A stretch of DNA of 64,000 bases from Microvirga flavescens (GCF_003290125.1 NZ_QMKH01000003.1:1-64000), one strand, 5' to 3'. Positions 1-9,624 are shown, numbered from the stretch's first letter. Notes: generated by a model from the letters alone, not told the origin. Made by a program: numbers and translations.

Positions 1-2835
1 GTTCAGGTAGTCGCCGCTGCCGCCGCCCAGGAGCTCGTCGTTGCCGCCATAGCCGTAAAGGTCGTTGCTCGACGCATTGCCCTGCAGCATGTCGCCATAC
101 CCCGAGCCGCCAAGGCCTTCGATGCTCACATAGATGTCGCCCGCCGCATCGCCCGTGTTGATCGAGGGCCGATCCAGGCTCGCCCGCACCCCGGAGGTCG
201 CGCTCCAGTACACCGCGAAGTCATAGCCGTCGCCGCCGTTGAGGTAATCCCCGCCGCCACGGCCCTCCAGCAGGTCGTTGCCGCCACCGGCCCAGAACTC
301 GTTGTAGCCCTGATGGCCATAAAACTCGTCCCCATAGGCCGAGCCGATCACGGCCTCGATCGAGATCAGCACGTCACCGGCCGCCTCGCCGCGGTTGTTG
401 CCGCCATAAAGCATGTCCACCGCGACGCCCGACGTCGCGTATCCGTAATCCGCAAAGTCAAACCCAGCGGAACCGTCCAGCGTGTCTGCACCGGCGCCGC
501 CGTTCAGTACGTCGTTCCCGGTCCAACCCAGGAGATAATCGTTGCCATTGCCGCCATAGAGACGGTCGTCGCCGTCGCCGCCATCGAGATTGTCGTTGCC
601 CTCTCCGCCGTCGAGCACATCGTTGCCATAGCGCCCGAGCAGCACATCGTTGCCGGAGCCGCCATACAGGCTGTCGTGGCCGTTGCCACCATCGAGACGG
701 TCGTTGCCGTCCTCCCCATAGGCAAGGTCGTTGCCGTCGCCGCCATAGGCCAGGTCGTCGCCCGTGCCGCCATACATCACGTCGTTGCCGATGTCGGCGT
801 CGAGCACGTCCGCTCCGCCCCCGCCCACAAGCGTGTCGTCGCCCATGCGGCCGAACAGCCAGTTATTGTTCTCATCGCCCGTCAGCCGGTCCGCGTGATG
901 CGTGCCCGAAAGGCCCTCGATGCCGCTGTAGCGGTCCCCCGCGGCATCCCCCGCTGTGCCGCCCGACACAAGGCTCGCCACAACCCCCGCCGACGCGCCG
1001 TCGTACATCGCCAGATCGAACCCGCCGGCCCCACCGTTCAGCGTGTCCGCACCAGCGCCGCCAAACAGGTAGTCATCACCGTCCCCGCCTTCGAGAACGT
1101 CTGCTCCGTCCCCGCCATAGACCGTGTCGTTGCCAAGGCCCGCATACACCGCGTCGTTGCCCGTCTCGCCAAAGATCACGTCGTCGCCGCTCTCGCCGGC
1201 AAACCAGTCATCGCCCGCGCCGCCGTAAAGTGTGTCTGCACCGGACCCGCCCCAGATCACGTCATTGCCGTCACCGCCATAGACCGAGTCGGCCCCGTCG
1301 CCGCCATACAGCGTGTCGCCCCCGGCCCCGCCAAAGATCGCGTCGTTGCCACCCTCACCGTAGAGCACATCAAACCCGTCGCCGCCGTAGGCCGTGTCCG
1401 CGCCAAATCCGCCCCAGATCACGTCGTTGCCGTCATCGCCATAGATTGAGTCGGTCCCATCGCCGCCATACAGCGTGTCGGCACCTGCGCCACCCTCCAA
1501 AGTATCGTCACCCCTCGCGCCGTACAGCACATCGGCACCCGCACCAGCTCGAATGATGTTGTCGCTATCGTCGCCAGACAAATTGTCGTTGAAAGCCGAA
1601 CCGATGAGACCTTCAATGCCACTAAAAATGTCGCCGGCTGCCTCGCCAGTGTTCTGACTTGAGCTCAAAAGGCTAGCTGTAATCTCTGAGCGTGCAGAAG
1701 CGTAGCTGGCGAAGTCGAAGCCCTTTCCGCCGTCCAAATGATCCGCACCGGCGCCACCGATCAGCGTATCATTTCCTTCGCCACCAAGAAGGATATCCGC
1801 GCCATCGTTCCCGGCCAGGATATCTCTTCCTTTTCCTCCCGATACGACTCCTGCCCCAGACAAATGGTCGTCTGATGAAGTGCCGGCCAAAATCGCGAGA
1901 GTAAATTTATCGGTTCCAGAGTCTACACGCGTCGAGCCAGTCTTAGGCATCGCGCCCGAGTTATCGTCTGCCAGACGCTCCCACGCATCCTTGATTGTAT
2001 CCGTCAGCCACCCGCCAGCATGGTCAATCACGCCAGGCTGGTTTCCAGCCTCGCTCGAGAAATCCGTTTCAACCCGAGTGACGGATCTGTGAGTCCGCAC
2101 CCCGTTTCCGGGGGTCGTAATTGTCTTGATCTCTTCGATTTCAGTGACAGAGCCCGATCCAAACCAATTTTCGGTCGTTGTCTCAGTCCTTTTTATTTCA
2201 ATTCTTTGACCTGTTTCACTTTGTTGGACAGAATTAAAAACTCCTGTCCTGGCGTCGTAATTGCTCTGGTATACGAGATCGCCAAGTTCATTAAATTTTT
2301 TTACTTCTGTAAGACCACTATCACTCTCTGTTTTAATGGTCCTTAAGCCCTCAGAATCACAGTTAATTATTCTAGTTGAGCCAATCTGCTTATCAATTAA
2401 AGTCCACGCGCCATCACCTTCGCGCCTAAATGACTCGAATGTACCATCAGGGCGAGTAATATTTGAACTCAACAAGATTCCTTGTGCATTCGTTGTGTAG
2501 GTGAGCCGTCCTTCATTGGTGTTTATCGATTTAACTGTCTCACCCGACACGCTATCGAATGAAACATAGATCGTGCCACCATTGTCCGGGAGCGTCGTTA
2601 ACGATCGCCAAGAGCCGTCGGGGCTACGGGTTTCAGTGGTTTCAGACCCGTCACGATAAGTCGTTACCGTCGTTGTGTATCCTCCGGATCGATCCGTCGA
2701 AACACTGCCGTCAGAGTGAATGACTGTGACGCCGCCACCGCTGGTGCCCCCATTGACGGCCCCGCCGTAAGTTATGGGAGTCTGCCCCCCATAACCATTC
2801 ATGATACGATCGAATTCGCCTTGAATGCTGAACAT
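1..2835 (-). CDS. RTX (hemolysin-type calcium-binding repeat) protein, 3' end outside window
   Basis: One uninterrupted frame runs from an ATG at 2835 to the window edge, giving 945 residues with no stop seen. Residues 1 to about 310 are a non-RTX region of YD/RHS-like character, rich in Thr, Ser and Gly (phrases such as TTTVTTYRDGSETTETRSPDG) and visibly AT-richer in DNA than what follows. From about residue 325 the protein is built of GGxGxDxLxGG nonapeptides (GGEGNDTLIGGAGADHLDGG), which bind Ca2+ in a parallel beta-roll. The repeats are broken four times by a related 50-60 residue module (GFDFA-Y...AAGD...IEGL.GS). Proteins of this family are usually exported by type I secretion with a C-terminal signal, which lies outside the window; no secretion gene is present here. 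A GGGGGC stretch lies about 8 bases before the ATG. Function beyond calcium binding and secretion cannot be told. Confidence 0.9.
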   Translation of the reverse strand, partial: MFSIQGEFDRIMNGYGGQTPITYGGAVNGGTSGGGVTVIHSDGSVSTDRSGGYTTTVTTYRDGSETTETRSPDGSWRSLTTLPDNGGTIYVSFDSVSGETVKSINTNEGRLTYTTNAQGILLSSNITRPDGTFESFRREGDGAWTLIDKQIGSTRIINCDSEGLRTIKTESDSGLTEVKKFNELGDLVYQSNYDARTGVFNSVQQSETGQRIEIKRTETTTENWFGSGSVTEIEEIKTITTPGNGVRTHRSVTRVETDFSSEAGNQPGVIDHAGGWLTDTIKDAWERLADDNSGAMPKTGSTRVDSGTDKFTLAILAGTSSDDHLSGAGVVSGGKGRDILAGNDGADILLGGEGNDTLIGGAGADHLDGGKGFDFASYASARSEITASLLSSSQNTGEAAGDIFSGIEGLIGSAFNDNLSGDDSDNIIRAGAGADVLYGARGDDTLEGGAGADTLYGGDGTDSIYGDDGNDVIWGGFGADTAYGGDGFDVLYGEGGNDAIFGGAGGDTLYGGDGADSVYGGDGNDVIWGGSGADTLYGGAGDDWFAGESGDDVIFGETGNDAVYAGLGNDTVYGGDGADVLEGGDGDDYLFGGAGADTLNGGAGGFDLAMYDGASAGVVASLVSGGTAGDAAGDRYSGIEGLSGTHHADRLTGDENNNWLFGRMGDDTLVGGGGADVLDADIGNDVMYGGTGDDLAYGGDGNDLAYGEDGNDRLDGGNGHDSLYGGSGNDVLLGRYGNDVLDGGEGNDNLDGGDGDDRLYGGNGNDYLLGWTGNDVLNGGAGADTLDGSAGFDFADYGYATSGVAVDMLYGGNNRGEAAGDVLISIEAVIGSAYGDEFYGHQGYNEFWAGGGNDLLEGRGGGDYLNGGDGYDFAVYWSATSGVRASLDRPSINTGDAAGDIYVSIEGLGGSGYGDMLQGNASSNDLYGYGGNDELLGGGSGDYLN

Positions 2836-3023
2836 TGAGGAGCCCCCACAGAGCGCGGCCGCTTGCCGCTTTTGCGGTACTCCGAACACTTTTTAGGGAG
2901 GCGGAAACTATTGGAACGAATGGGCTTATTAAAAATTCCCTAAACAACAAAGATGATACGTATGTCGCAAGTTAAGTTCCTTAAGGCAAACGCAACTTAT
3001 GGTTCAGGGCCAGCCGCAAGAGC

Positions 3024-4388
3024 CTAAGCTTTCACGACTTTCTCATCCGTGATCCCGGCGCGGGCGCAGGCGTTGCGGGTGTCCACGACAACCTTGGCGT
3101 GATCGACGACCATCTTGTAGTCGACGCCGTCATGATCGGTCGCGATCAGCACAGCGTCGTATGCCGCCAGAGTCTTCGCATCGAGCGGAAACGAGCGCCG
3201 GCCTGCGAGGGGGCCGTGCTTGCGGGTGGTCGGCAGCGTGGGGATGAAGGGGTCGTGGTAATCGACCGTCGCCCCCCTCGCCTCGATCAGCTCGATGAGC
3301 TTCAGGGAGGGGCTTTCCCGCATGTCGTCCACGTTCTTCTTGTAGGCGACACCGAGGATAAGGATCTTCGAGCCAAAGAAGGCTTTGCCGCTGCGGTCGA
3401 CCGCCTCGGCGAGACGGTCCACGACGTAGTACGGCATGTGCGTGTTGATCTGTCCCGCAAGCTCAATGAACCGCGTGGTGATGTCGTATTCCCGCGCCTT
3501 CCAGGTGAGGTAGAACGGGTCGATGGGGATGCAGTGCCCGCCGAGGCCCGGCCCCGGATAGAAGGGCATGAAGCCGAAGGGCTTGGTTTTCGCCGCCTCG
3601 ATTACTTCCCAGATGTCGATGCCCATCGCGGCGTAGACCACCTTCAGCTCGTTCACGAGGGCGATGTTCACGGCGCGAAAAATGTTTTCCGTCAGCTTCA
3701 CCGCTTCAGCCGTCGCGGCGGATGAGACAGGCACGGTCTTCACCACAAGCTGGCTGTAGAGCGCATCGGCCAGCGCCACGGCCTCCGGTCCGTCGCCGCC
3801 CACCACCTTCGGAATGGTGGAAGTGCCGAAATCCGGATTGCCGGGATCTTCCCGCTCCGGCGAGAAGGCGAGGAAGAAGTCCTTGCCGCTTTTCAGCCCC
3901 TTGGCCTCGAAAATGGGCTTGAGCACTTCGTCCGTTGTGCCCGGATAGGTGGTGGATTCCAGAATCACGAGTTGGCCCAGGCGCAGGCGGCGGGCGATGG
4001 TTTCGGCGGTTTTCTCGACATAGGAGAGATCCGGCTCGCGATGCTTCGTCAAAGGCGTCGGCACGCAGATCAGGATCGCGTCCGGCTCGTCGAGCCGCTC
4101 GAAATCGGCGGTGGCGGAAAAGCGCCCGCTTTTGACGGCCTCTGCCACATGCTCGGGGCCGATATGCTTGATGTAGCTCTCCCCGCGGCCGATTTTTTCG
4201 ACGTAACCTTTGTTGATGTCGAAGCCGAGGACGGTGAACCCGGCCCGCGCGGCGGTGAGGGCCAGCGGCAAACCGACATAGCCGAGGCCGATGATGCCGA
4301 TTGTCACCCGGCGGGTCCTGAACTTTTCCAGAAGCTCCGCAACGTCGAAAGCCTTTGTGCCTGCTTGGCCCGAACGATCCACGTGCAT
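3024..4388 (-). CDS. Nucleotide sugar dehydrogenase (UDP-N-acetylglucosamine/mannosamine 6-dehydrogenase type)
   Basis: Predicted 454-residue NAD-dependent enzyme that oxidises C6 of a UDP-hexosamine to the uronic acid, a step in surface polysaccharide precursor synthesis. The N-terminal Rossmann motif GIIGLGYVGLPLAL is at about residues 33-46, the ESTTYPGTT segment follows, and the catalytic cysteine sits in GLGGHCIPIDPFYLTW. The wording around the active site and the length fit the WbpA/TviB branch better than UDP-glucose dehydrogenase, but the substrate is inferred. Start is ATG at 4388; the stop TAG is at 3024-3026. It is transcribed toward the RTX gene with a 188-base gap and divergently from the ABC-F gene. 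No glycosyltransferase or epimerase partner lies in the window. Confidence 0.92.
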   Translation of the reverse strand: MHVDRSGQAGTKAFDVAELLEKFRTRRVTIGIIGLGYVGLPLALTAARAGFTVLGFDINKGYVEKIGRGESYIKHIGPEHVAEAVKSGRFSATADFERLDEPDAILICVPTPLTKHREPDLSYVEKTAETIARRLRLGQLVILESTTYPGTTDEVLKPIFEAKGLKSGKDFFLAFSPEREDPGNPDFGTSTIPKVVGGDGPEAVALADALYSQLVVKTVPVSSAATAEAVKLTENIFRAVNIALVNELKVVYAAMGIDIWEVIEAAKTKPFGFMPFYPGPGLGGHCIPIDPFYLTWKAREYDITTRFIELAGQINTHMPYYVVDRLAEAVDRSGKAFFGSKILILGVAYKKNVDDMRESPSLKLIELIEARGATVDYHDPFIPTLPTTRKHGPLAGRRSFPLDAKTLAAYDAVLIATDHDGVDYKMVVDHAKVVVDTRNACARAGITDEKVVKA

Positions 4389-4512
4389 TCTCCAAACTCC
4401 CGACTGCGAACCCTAACTTGTCTGGGGTCGTTACCCGCCACAGTCAAGATTGGCAGCGTTGCACGGATCATGCCTTGCCAGAGCCGCCTCCGCGCGCCAC
4501 AAGGCGGACACC

Positions 4513-6390
4513 ATGCTTCACGCGAACGACCTGACCTATCGCATCGGCGACCGGCTCATCCTCGACCATGCCTCCTTCAACCTGCCGACGGGCAGCAAGG
4601 TGGGCCTTGTCGGGCGCAACGGCGCGGGCAAGACCACCCTGTTCCGCATCATCCAGGGCGAGATCCCGACGGAGAGCGGCAGCATCGCGATGCCGCGCAA
4701 CGTGAAGATCGGCGGCGTCGCGCAGGAGGCTCCGGGCGGCCCCGAAACCCTGATCGAGGTCGTTCTGGCGGCGGACAAGGAGCGCACGGCGCTCATGGCC
4801 GAGGCGGAAACCGCCGATGGCTTTCGCCGTGCCGAGATCGAAACGCGGCTGACCGACATCGGCGCCCATTCCGCGCCTGCCCGCGCCGCGGCGATCCTGC
4901 ACGGTCTCGGCTTCGATGAAGAGGCGCAGAATCGCCCGTGCTCGGACTTCTCCGGCGGCTGGCGCATGCGCGTGGCGCTCGCCGCGGTGCTGTTCACGGA
5001 ACCCGACCTGCTGCTCCTCGACGAGCCGACGAACTATCTCGACCTCGAAGGCACGCTCTGGCTCTACGACTATCTCGCGCGCTATCCGCACACGGTCCTC
5101 ATCATCAGCCACGACAGGGAACTGCTAGACACCTGCGTGAACCACATCCTTCACCTCGATCGCGGCAAGCTCTCGATCTACCGCGGCGGCTACACATCGT
5201 TCGCCCGGCAACTGGCGGAAAAGCGGGAGCTGACCGCCAAAGCGCGGGTCAAGCAGGAGGCCGAGCGCAAGCATCTGCAAGCCTTCGTCGACCGCTTCAA
5301 GGCCAAGGCCTCGAAGGCGCGGCAGGCGCAGTCGCGCGTCAAGCGGCTGGCGAAGCTCGAACCCATCGCAGCGCTTGTGGAAGAAGACGTCGTTCCCTTC
5401 GATCTCCCCAGCCCCGAGCGCCTTCTCGCGCCGCCGCTGATTACGGTGGAGAGCGCCGCCGTCGGCTATGGCGACCGCACGATCCTCGACCGGCTCAATC
5501 TCTCCATCGCGCCGGATGACCGCATCGCGCTTCTCGGCTCCAACGGCAACGGCAAATCGACCTTCTGCAAGCTCATCGGCGGGCGCTTGCCGCCCATGAA
5601 GGGCGACGTGCGTTTTCCGACAAAGATGGATGTCGCCTATTTCGCCCAGCACCAGCTCGATGAGCTCAATCCGAAGGCGACCGCCTACGACCATGTGGCG
5701 GCCTTGATGCCGGATGCGCCCATCGCGAAGATCCGCGCGCGCACGGCGCAGCTCGGCTTTCCCGTCTCGAAGGCCGACACGCCGATCTCGTCCCTCTCCG
5801 GCGGCGAGAAGGCGCGTCTTCTCATGGGGCTCGCGGCCTTCCACGGTCCTCACCTGCTCATCCTCGACGAGCCGACGAACCACCTCGACATCGACAGCCG
5901 CCAGGCGCTGATGGAAGCGATCAACGATTATGACGGCGCAGTCGTTCTGGTGAGCCACGACCGCTTCCTCATCGAGGCTTGCGCGGATCGCCTGTGGCTT
6001 GTCGGCGGTGGCACGGTGAAGCCGTTCGACGGCGACATGGACGATTATCGCCAGCTCGTCCTCTCGGGCGATCTCGACCCGCAAAAGCGCGCCGAGAAAC
6101 CGCAAGCCGTGAGCGCCTCGCGCACCGACGAGCGGCGCGCGGCGGCGGAAAAACGCGTGGCGCTCGCTCCCCTGCGCAAGAAGCTGGAAGCCCTCGAAGC
6201 GCGCATGGCGAAACTGACGGAGGTGATCGGCAAGGTCGATCAGGCGCTCGCCGACGGAAGCGCCTTCCAGAAGGACCCGGCGAAGGCAACCGAACTGTCG
6301 AAGATGCGCGCCGAGGCGGCGGGCACCCTCGCCTCGCTCGAAGAAGAGTGGCTGACCGTCAGCGGAGAGATCGAGATGGCGGACGCCTAG
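4513..6390 (+). CDS. ABC-F family ATP-binding protein (YheS-like)
   Basis: Predicted 625-residue soluble protein with two ABC ATPase domains and no membrane segments, the layout of ABC-F translation factors that act at the ribosomal E site. Domain 1 has Walker A GRNGAGKTT, signature SGGWRMR and Walker B LLLLDEPTNYLD; domain 2 has GSNGNGKST, LSGGEKARLLMG and LLILDEPTNHLD. A charged linker lies between them, and the C-terminal 90 residues look like a coiled coil. I chose the ATG at 4513 (MLHANDLTYRIGDR) because this matches the usual family N terminus; an in-frame TTG 63 bases upstream would add an unlikely extension. The MFS gene begins 2 bases after the stop, so the two are probably co-transcribed. 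A second ABC-F of the Uup type is at 50682-52496. Confidence 0.93.
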   Translation: MLHANDLTYRIGDRLILDHASFNLPTGSKVGLVGRNGAGKTTLFRIIQGEIPTESGSIAMPRNVKIGGVAQEAPGGPETLIEVVLAADKERTALMAEAETADGFRRAEIETRLTDIGAHSAPARAAAILHGLGFDEEAQNRPCSDFSGGWRMRVALAAVLFTEPDLLLLDEPTNYLDLEGTLWLYDYLARYPHTVLIISHDRELLDTCVNHILHLDRGKLSIYRGGYTSFARQLAEKRELTAKARVKQEAERKHLQAFVDRFKAKASKARQAQSRVKRLAKLEPIAALVEEDVVPFDLPSPERLLAPPLITVESAAVGYGDRTILDRLNLSIAPDDRIALLGSNGNGKSTFCKLIGGRLPPMKGDVRFPTKMDVAYFAQHQLDELNPKATAYDHVAALMPDAPIAKIRARTAQLGFPVSKADTPISSLSGGEKARLLMGLAAFHGPHLLILDEPTNHLDIDSRQALMEAINDYDGAVVLVSHDRFLIEACADRLWLVGGGTVKPFDGDMDDYRQLVLSGDLDPQKRAEKPQAVSASRTDERRAAAEKRVALAPLRKKLEALEARMAKLTEVIGKVDQALADGSAFQKDPAKATELSKMRAEAAGTLASLEEEWLTVSGEIEMADA

Positions 6391-6392
6391 CG

Positions 6393-7619
6393 ATGTCGGA
6401 GCGAAAAGACGATGCAACGGTATGGGTCGTCTGGCGGGACATTCCCAAAAGCATCTGGGCGCTCGGCTTCGTTTCCCTCCTGATGGACGTCTCCTCCGAG
6501 ATGATCCACGCCCTTCTACCGGTTTATCTCGTCACCGTCCTCGGCACATCGACACTGACCGTCGGCATCATCGAAGGCATCGCGGAAGCCACGGCCTCGA
6601 TCACGAAAGTCTTTTCCGGCGCGCTCAGCGATTGGCTCGGCAAACGGAAACTCCTCGCTGCTCTCGGCTATGGACTCGCCGCCTTCACGAAGCCGATCTT
6701 TCCGCTCGCTCCCTCCGTCGCGTGGCTTGTCACCGCGCGCTTCGTCGACCGCGTCGGCAAGGGCATTCGCGGCGCACCGCGCGATGCGCTGATTGCCGAT
6801 ATCAGCCCGGAAAACTTGCGCGGCGCGAGCTTTGGCCTGCGGCAATCCCTCGACACGGTGGGCGCGTTCATCGGCCCGTTTCTCGCCATCGCGCTCATGT
6901 GGCTGACCGCCAATCATTTCACCGCCGTCTTCTGGGTCGCGGTCATTCCCGCCTTCCTGTCCCTCACCCTCATCATCTTCGCGGTGAAGGAGCCGGAGCG
7001 CCCGGAAGGGTTGCGGCAAGTCCGCATGCCGCTACACCCGTCCGAACTCGTGCGACTGGGCGCGACCTATTGGTGGGTGGTGGCGGTTGCGAGCGTGTTC
7101 ACGCTGGCTCGCTTCAGCGAGGCCTTCCTCATCCTGCGCGCGCAATCCTCCGGCATGCCGGTGGCGCTGGTGCCCATCGTCCTCGTCATCATGAACGTGG
7201 TCTATGCCCTCTCCGCCTATCCGGCGGGAGCTCTCTCCGACCGCGTGGACAGGATCACGATCCTCATCATCGGCTTGAGCCTTCTCCTCGCTGCCGACAT
7301 CGTCCTCGCCTTCGCTCCCGGCCTTGGCGGCATCGCGCTCGGCGTGGTGTTGTGGGGCGCGCACATGGGCCTCACGCAAGGGCTTCTCGCAACCCTTGTC
7401 GCCGATGCCTCGCCACCCGAATTGCGCGGCACCGCCTTCGGCATGTTCAACCTCGTGACCGGCCTCGCGCTGCTGGTCGCGAGCGTGATCGCGGGTGCGC
7501 TTTGGGACAAGGTCGGCCCGCAAGGCACGTTCATGGCCGGAGCCGCCTTCACCGTGCTGACGCTCGTCGGCCTCATGCCCATTCGCGGAAAGCTGCGTGG
7601 GGATGCGCCTTCCGCTTGA
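6393..7619 (+). CDS. MFS transporter
   Basis: Predicted 408-residue inner-membrane protein with about 12 hydrophobic segments. The loop between segments 2 and 3 (GALSDWLGKRK) and its counterpart in the second half (GALSDRVDR) are the major-facilitator motif A pair. Start ATG at 6393 begins 2 bases after the ABC-F stop, which suggests one transcript. The segment DRVGKGIRGAPRDALIAD is typical of a bacterial MFS group annotated as putative drug or metabolite exporters. Substrate and direction cannot be read from the sequence. Confidence 0.9.
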   Translation: MSERKDDATVWVVWRDIPKSIWALGFVSLLMDVSSEMIHALLPVYLVTVLGTSTLTVGIIEGIAEATASITKVFSGALSDWLGKRKLLAALGYGLAAFTKPIFPLAPSVAWLVTARFVDRVGKGIRGAPRDALIADISPENLRGASFGLRQSLDTVGAFIGPFLAIALMWLTANHFTAVFWVAVIPAFLSLTLIIFAVKEPERPEGLRQVRMPLHPSELVRLGATYWWVVAVASVFTLARFSEAFLILRAQSSGMPVALVPIVLVIMNVVYALSAYPAGALSDRVDRITILIIGLSLLLAADIVLAFAPGLGGIALGVVLWGAHMGLTQGLLATLVADASPPELRGTAFGMFNLVTGLALLVASVIAGALWDKVGPQGTFMAGAAFTVLTLVGLMPIRGKLRGDAPSA

Positions 7620-7628
7620 GGCGACTTT

Positions 7629-8015
7629 CTAAGGCTTCACGATCCGGTCGAGCTTGTTGTTCACGAAGAAATACAGCTCGCGCCCGCCTGGCTCGAAATA
7701 GAGCACCTGCACCTCGCGCTGGCCCTTGCCACTCTCGCCGACGAGCACGTCGGTTGCGGGCTTGCCCTTGAGGCGCACGAGGTCGCATTCGCCGATGCCG
7801 GGCTCGATGGCTGCGGCGGTGGCCGGAGCATTGCCCGTGCAGCGCCCGTCGGGACCGAGCACCGGGCCGTAATCGGGCGTATCGGCGACAAAGGCCGGGG
7901 CCTGTGCCACGGGAGCCGAAACCACCGGCGGACGAGATTGACTGCTGTTGCAGGCCGCAAGGCCGGTGACGAGCAGAGCCGCAATCGACGCAACAACAGG
8001 CACGCGCATTCTCAT
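7629..8015 (-). CDS. Small lipoprotein, function unknown
   Basis: Predicted 128-residue protein with a signal peptide ending in a lipobox (VTGLAAC), so the mature protein would carry lipid on its first cysteine. A proline- and alanine-rich linker follows, then a compact domain with two further cysteines (GRCTG and GECDLVRLKG) that could form a disulfide. The C terminus (VLYFEPGGRELYFFVNNKLDRIV) resembles small periplasmic proteins of the SmpA/OmlA or DUF3192-like size class, but I do not recognise the family. ATG at 8015 shares one base with the stop of the upstream peptidase gene (TGATG), implying translational coupling. Confidence 0.8.
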   Translation of the reverse strand: MRMRVPVVASIAALLVTGLAACNSSQSRPPVVSAPVAQAPAFVADTPDYGPVLGPDGRCTGNAPATAAAIEPGIGECDLVRLKGKPATDVLVGESGKGQREVQVLYFEPGGRELYFFVNNKLDRIVKP

Positions 8016-9562
8016 CAATCCTTTTTCGATCCGTTCCGCCCGTTCAGCGCATCCTGGAAGAGACGCTGCACATCGGCGCGGAACGTCTGACGCGATGTAT
8101 CGCGCGAATAGAACATGTGGCCGCCACCGTAAACCCGCAGCGCGACGCGCCGCTCGGGTCCAAAGTCGGGCAACTGATCGAGAAGGAGCTGGCTTGCGTA
8201 ATAGGGCGTTACGAGATCGGTGAAGCCGTGGACGACCAGCACGCGGAGCTTGCCGTCGAGCGCCAGCGCCTGCCGCAGCTCGCTCATGTTCTCCACGGGA
8301 TCACGCCCGTTGCCCCATTTCCATGCGCGGTTGACGCCCTCGTTGAGCAGGTTGTAGCGCCCTTCCGCCCTGTAGTTCAGCGTGCGCGTCAGGTGGTCGA
8401 TGACGGCGCTCGTCAAAGGCGCTGTCAATGCGGTGAGGACCGGATCCTCGAAGCGTGTGTAGAGCGCGGTCGGATCGGGATTGTAGCCGGCGACATCCGC
8501 ATCGTACGCGCTCACCACCTCACCGGTGGCGCGCAGCGTCTCGCGCTGAAACGCGCCGCCGCTGACACGTCCCCCAAGCCGCAGCACGAGGGCAGGATCG
8601 AGCCCTGTCAACGCCGCGACGCGACGGCTCGTGCGCTCGACCGCCGCCTTGTCCTGCAGCCCCTTCATCAGGTCGGCGAGATACTCGCCGGATGCGTAGG
8701 CTTCCACCTCCCGCAAGGACTCGCGGGTGACAGGGCCGCTGCGGGCCATCCGCGCGGCGGTCAGCGAGGGAAGGCGCGAGGCATCGACCCACGGCGCGAA
8801 CGAGGATTGGTCGAGCCAACCGAAATCGAAGACCGGCGAGACGAGAACAAGGCCGCTGAAGCCGATGCCCTGATCGCTCTGCAGCTTTTCGGCGAGGAGC
8901 GGCCCGCGAAAACCGCCGTAGCTTTCGCCGGCATAGAATTTCGGTGAGGCGAGCCGGTTCTTTTCCTTCAGCCAGCGCATCACGACAGCGGCAAGGCCGT
9001 CGATGTCGCCGTTCACCGAATAGAAGCTCTCGCGCGCCTTCTCATCGCCGACGACGCGGCTGTAGCCGGTGCCCGGCGGATCGATGAAGACGAGATCGGT
9101 GAAGTCGAGCCAGGTCTCCGCATTCGGCACGAGGCCGACTGGAGCCGAAGGGCTGATCGAACCCTCTCCGACAGGCAGCCGCCAGGGGCCGAAGGCCATC
9201 AGGTGCAGATAGGCGGAGGATGCGCCGGGCCCGCCATTGACGGCGAAAGTAACCGGCCGCTTCGCCGGATCTTCGTCATCCTTCACGTAGGCGACAAAGC
9301 CGATCTCGGCCTGCGGCTTGCCCTGAGGATCGGTGAGAGTCAGGCTCCCCACTGTGGCCGTGAATTTCAGCGTCCGCCCGGGCAGTTCGAGGGTATGGCG
9401 CGTGACGGATTCCGCCGGCAGGCGGGAAGACTCGGGCTGGCGGCTCTCCTGCCGTTGCGGTTCAGGCCTCGCCTCCTGCGCGAGAGCATGAACGGGCGCG
9501 CTCAGCGCCAGGCACAGGGCTGCGATGGTTGAAAGCCGCGCAATTCCGATCATCCCGTCCAT
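8015..9562 (-). CDS. S10 family serine carboxypeptidase-like peptidase, exported
   Basis: Predicted 515-residue protein with an N-terminal signal peptide (cleavage likely near VHALAQ). It has the alpha/beta-hydrolase signatures of peptidase family S10: the oxyanion segment NGGPGASSAYLHL, FIDPPGTGYSRV, the nucleophile elbow GESYGG, an aspartate in the TDLVTPYYAS region and the histidine in GGHMFY. It would remove C-terminal residues from peptides in the periplasm or outside the cell. S10 enzymes are classically eukaryotic, but a bacterial branch exists in alphaproteobacteria. The downstream lipoprotein gene is translationally coupled, so the two may work together. Confidence 0.88.
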   Translation of the reverse strand: MDGMIGIARLSTIAALCLALSAPVHALAQEARPEPQRQESRQPESSRLPAESVTRHTLELPGRTLKFTATVGSLTLTDPQGKPQAEIGFVAYVKDDEDPAKRPVTFAVNGGPGASSAYLHLMAFGPWRLPVGEGSISPSAPVGLVPNAETWLDFTDLVFIDPPGTGYSRVVGDEKARESFYSVNGDIDGLAAVVMRWLKEKNRLASPKFYAGESYGGFRGPLLAEKLQSDQGIGFSGLVLVSPVFDFGWLDQSSFAPWVDASRLPSLTAARMARSGPVTRESLREVEAYASGEYLADLMKGLQDKAAVERTSRRVAALTGLDPALVLRLGGRVSGGAFQRETLRATGEVVSAYDADVAGYNPDPTALYTRFEDPVLTALTAPLTSAVIDHLTRTLNYRAEGRYNLLNEGVNRAWKWGNGRDPVENMSELRQALALDGKLRVLVVHGFTDLVTPYYASQLLLDQLPDFGPERRVALRVYGGGHMFYSRDTSRQTFRADVQRLFQDALNGRNGSKKD

Positions 9563-9624
9563 CCTCTGGTATGCTGTTGAAATAAGAGGGAGCCGGTTTC
9601 ATTCCAGAGACGAGGCCCGGCACC

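Noticed and set aside
313..1449. Long open frame on the plus strand, valine/alanine-rich with repeating phrases such as AIETVVAVAAIE
   Set aside because: It is the antisense of the RTX repeats; the periodic GGxGxD codons create an open, repetitive complement. The minus-strand frame has the real nonapeptide motif.
1..1900. Apparent tandem DNA repeats, possibly a CRISPR or satellite array
   Set aside because: The periodicity is 27 bases (nine codons) and varies with codon choice; it comes from RTX protein repeats. There are no constant repeats with unique spacers.
2711..2950. 79-residue minus-strand frame before the RTX gene
   Set aside because: Overlaps the start of the RTX frame in another phase; composition and lack of features indicate a shadow.
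5125..6417. 430-residue minus-strand frame
   Set aside because: Antisense to the second ABC domain of the ABC-F gene, whose Walker motifs are intact.
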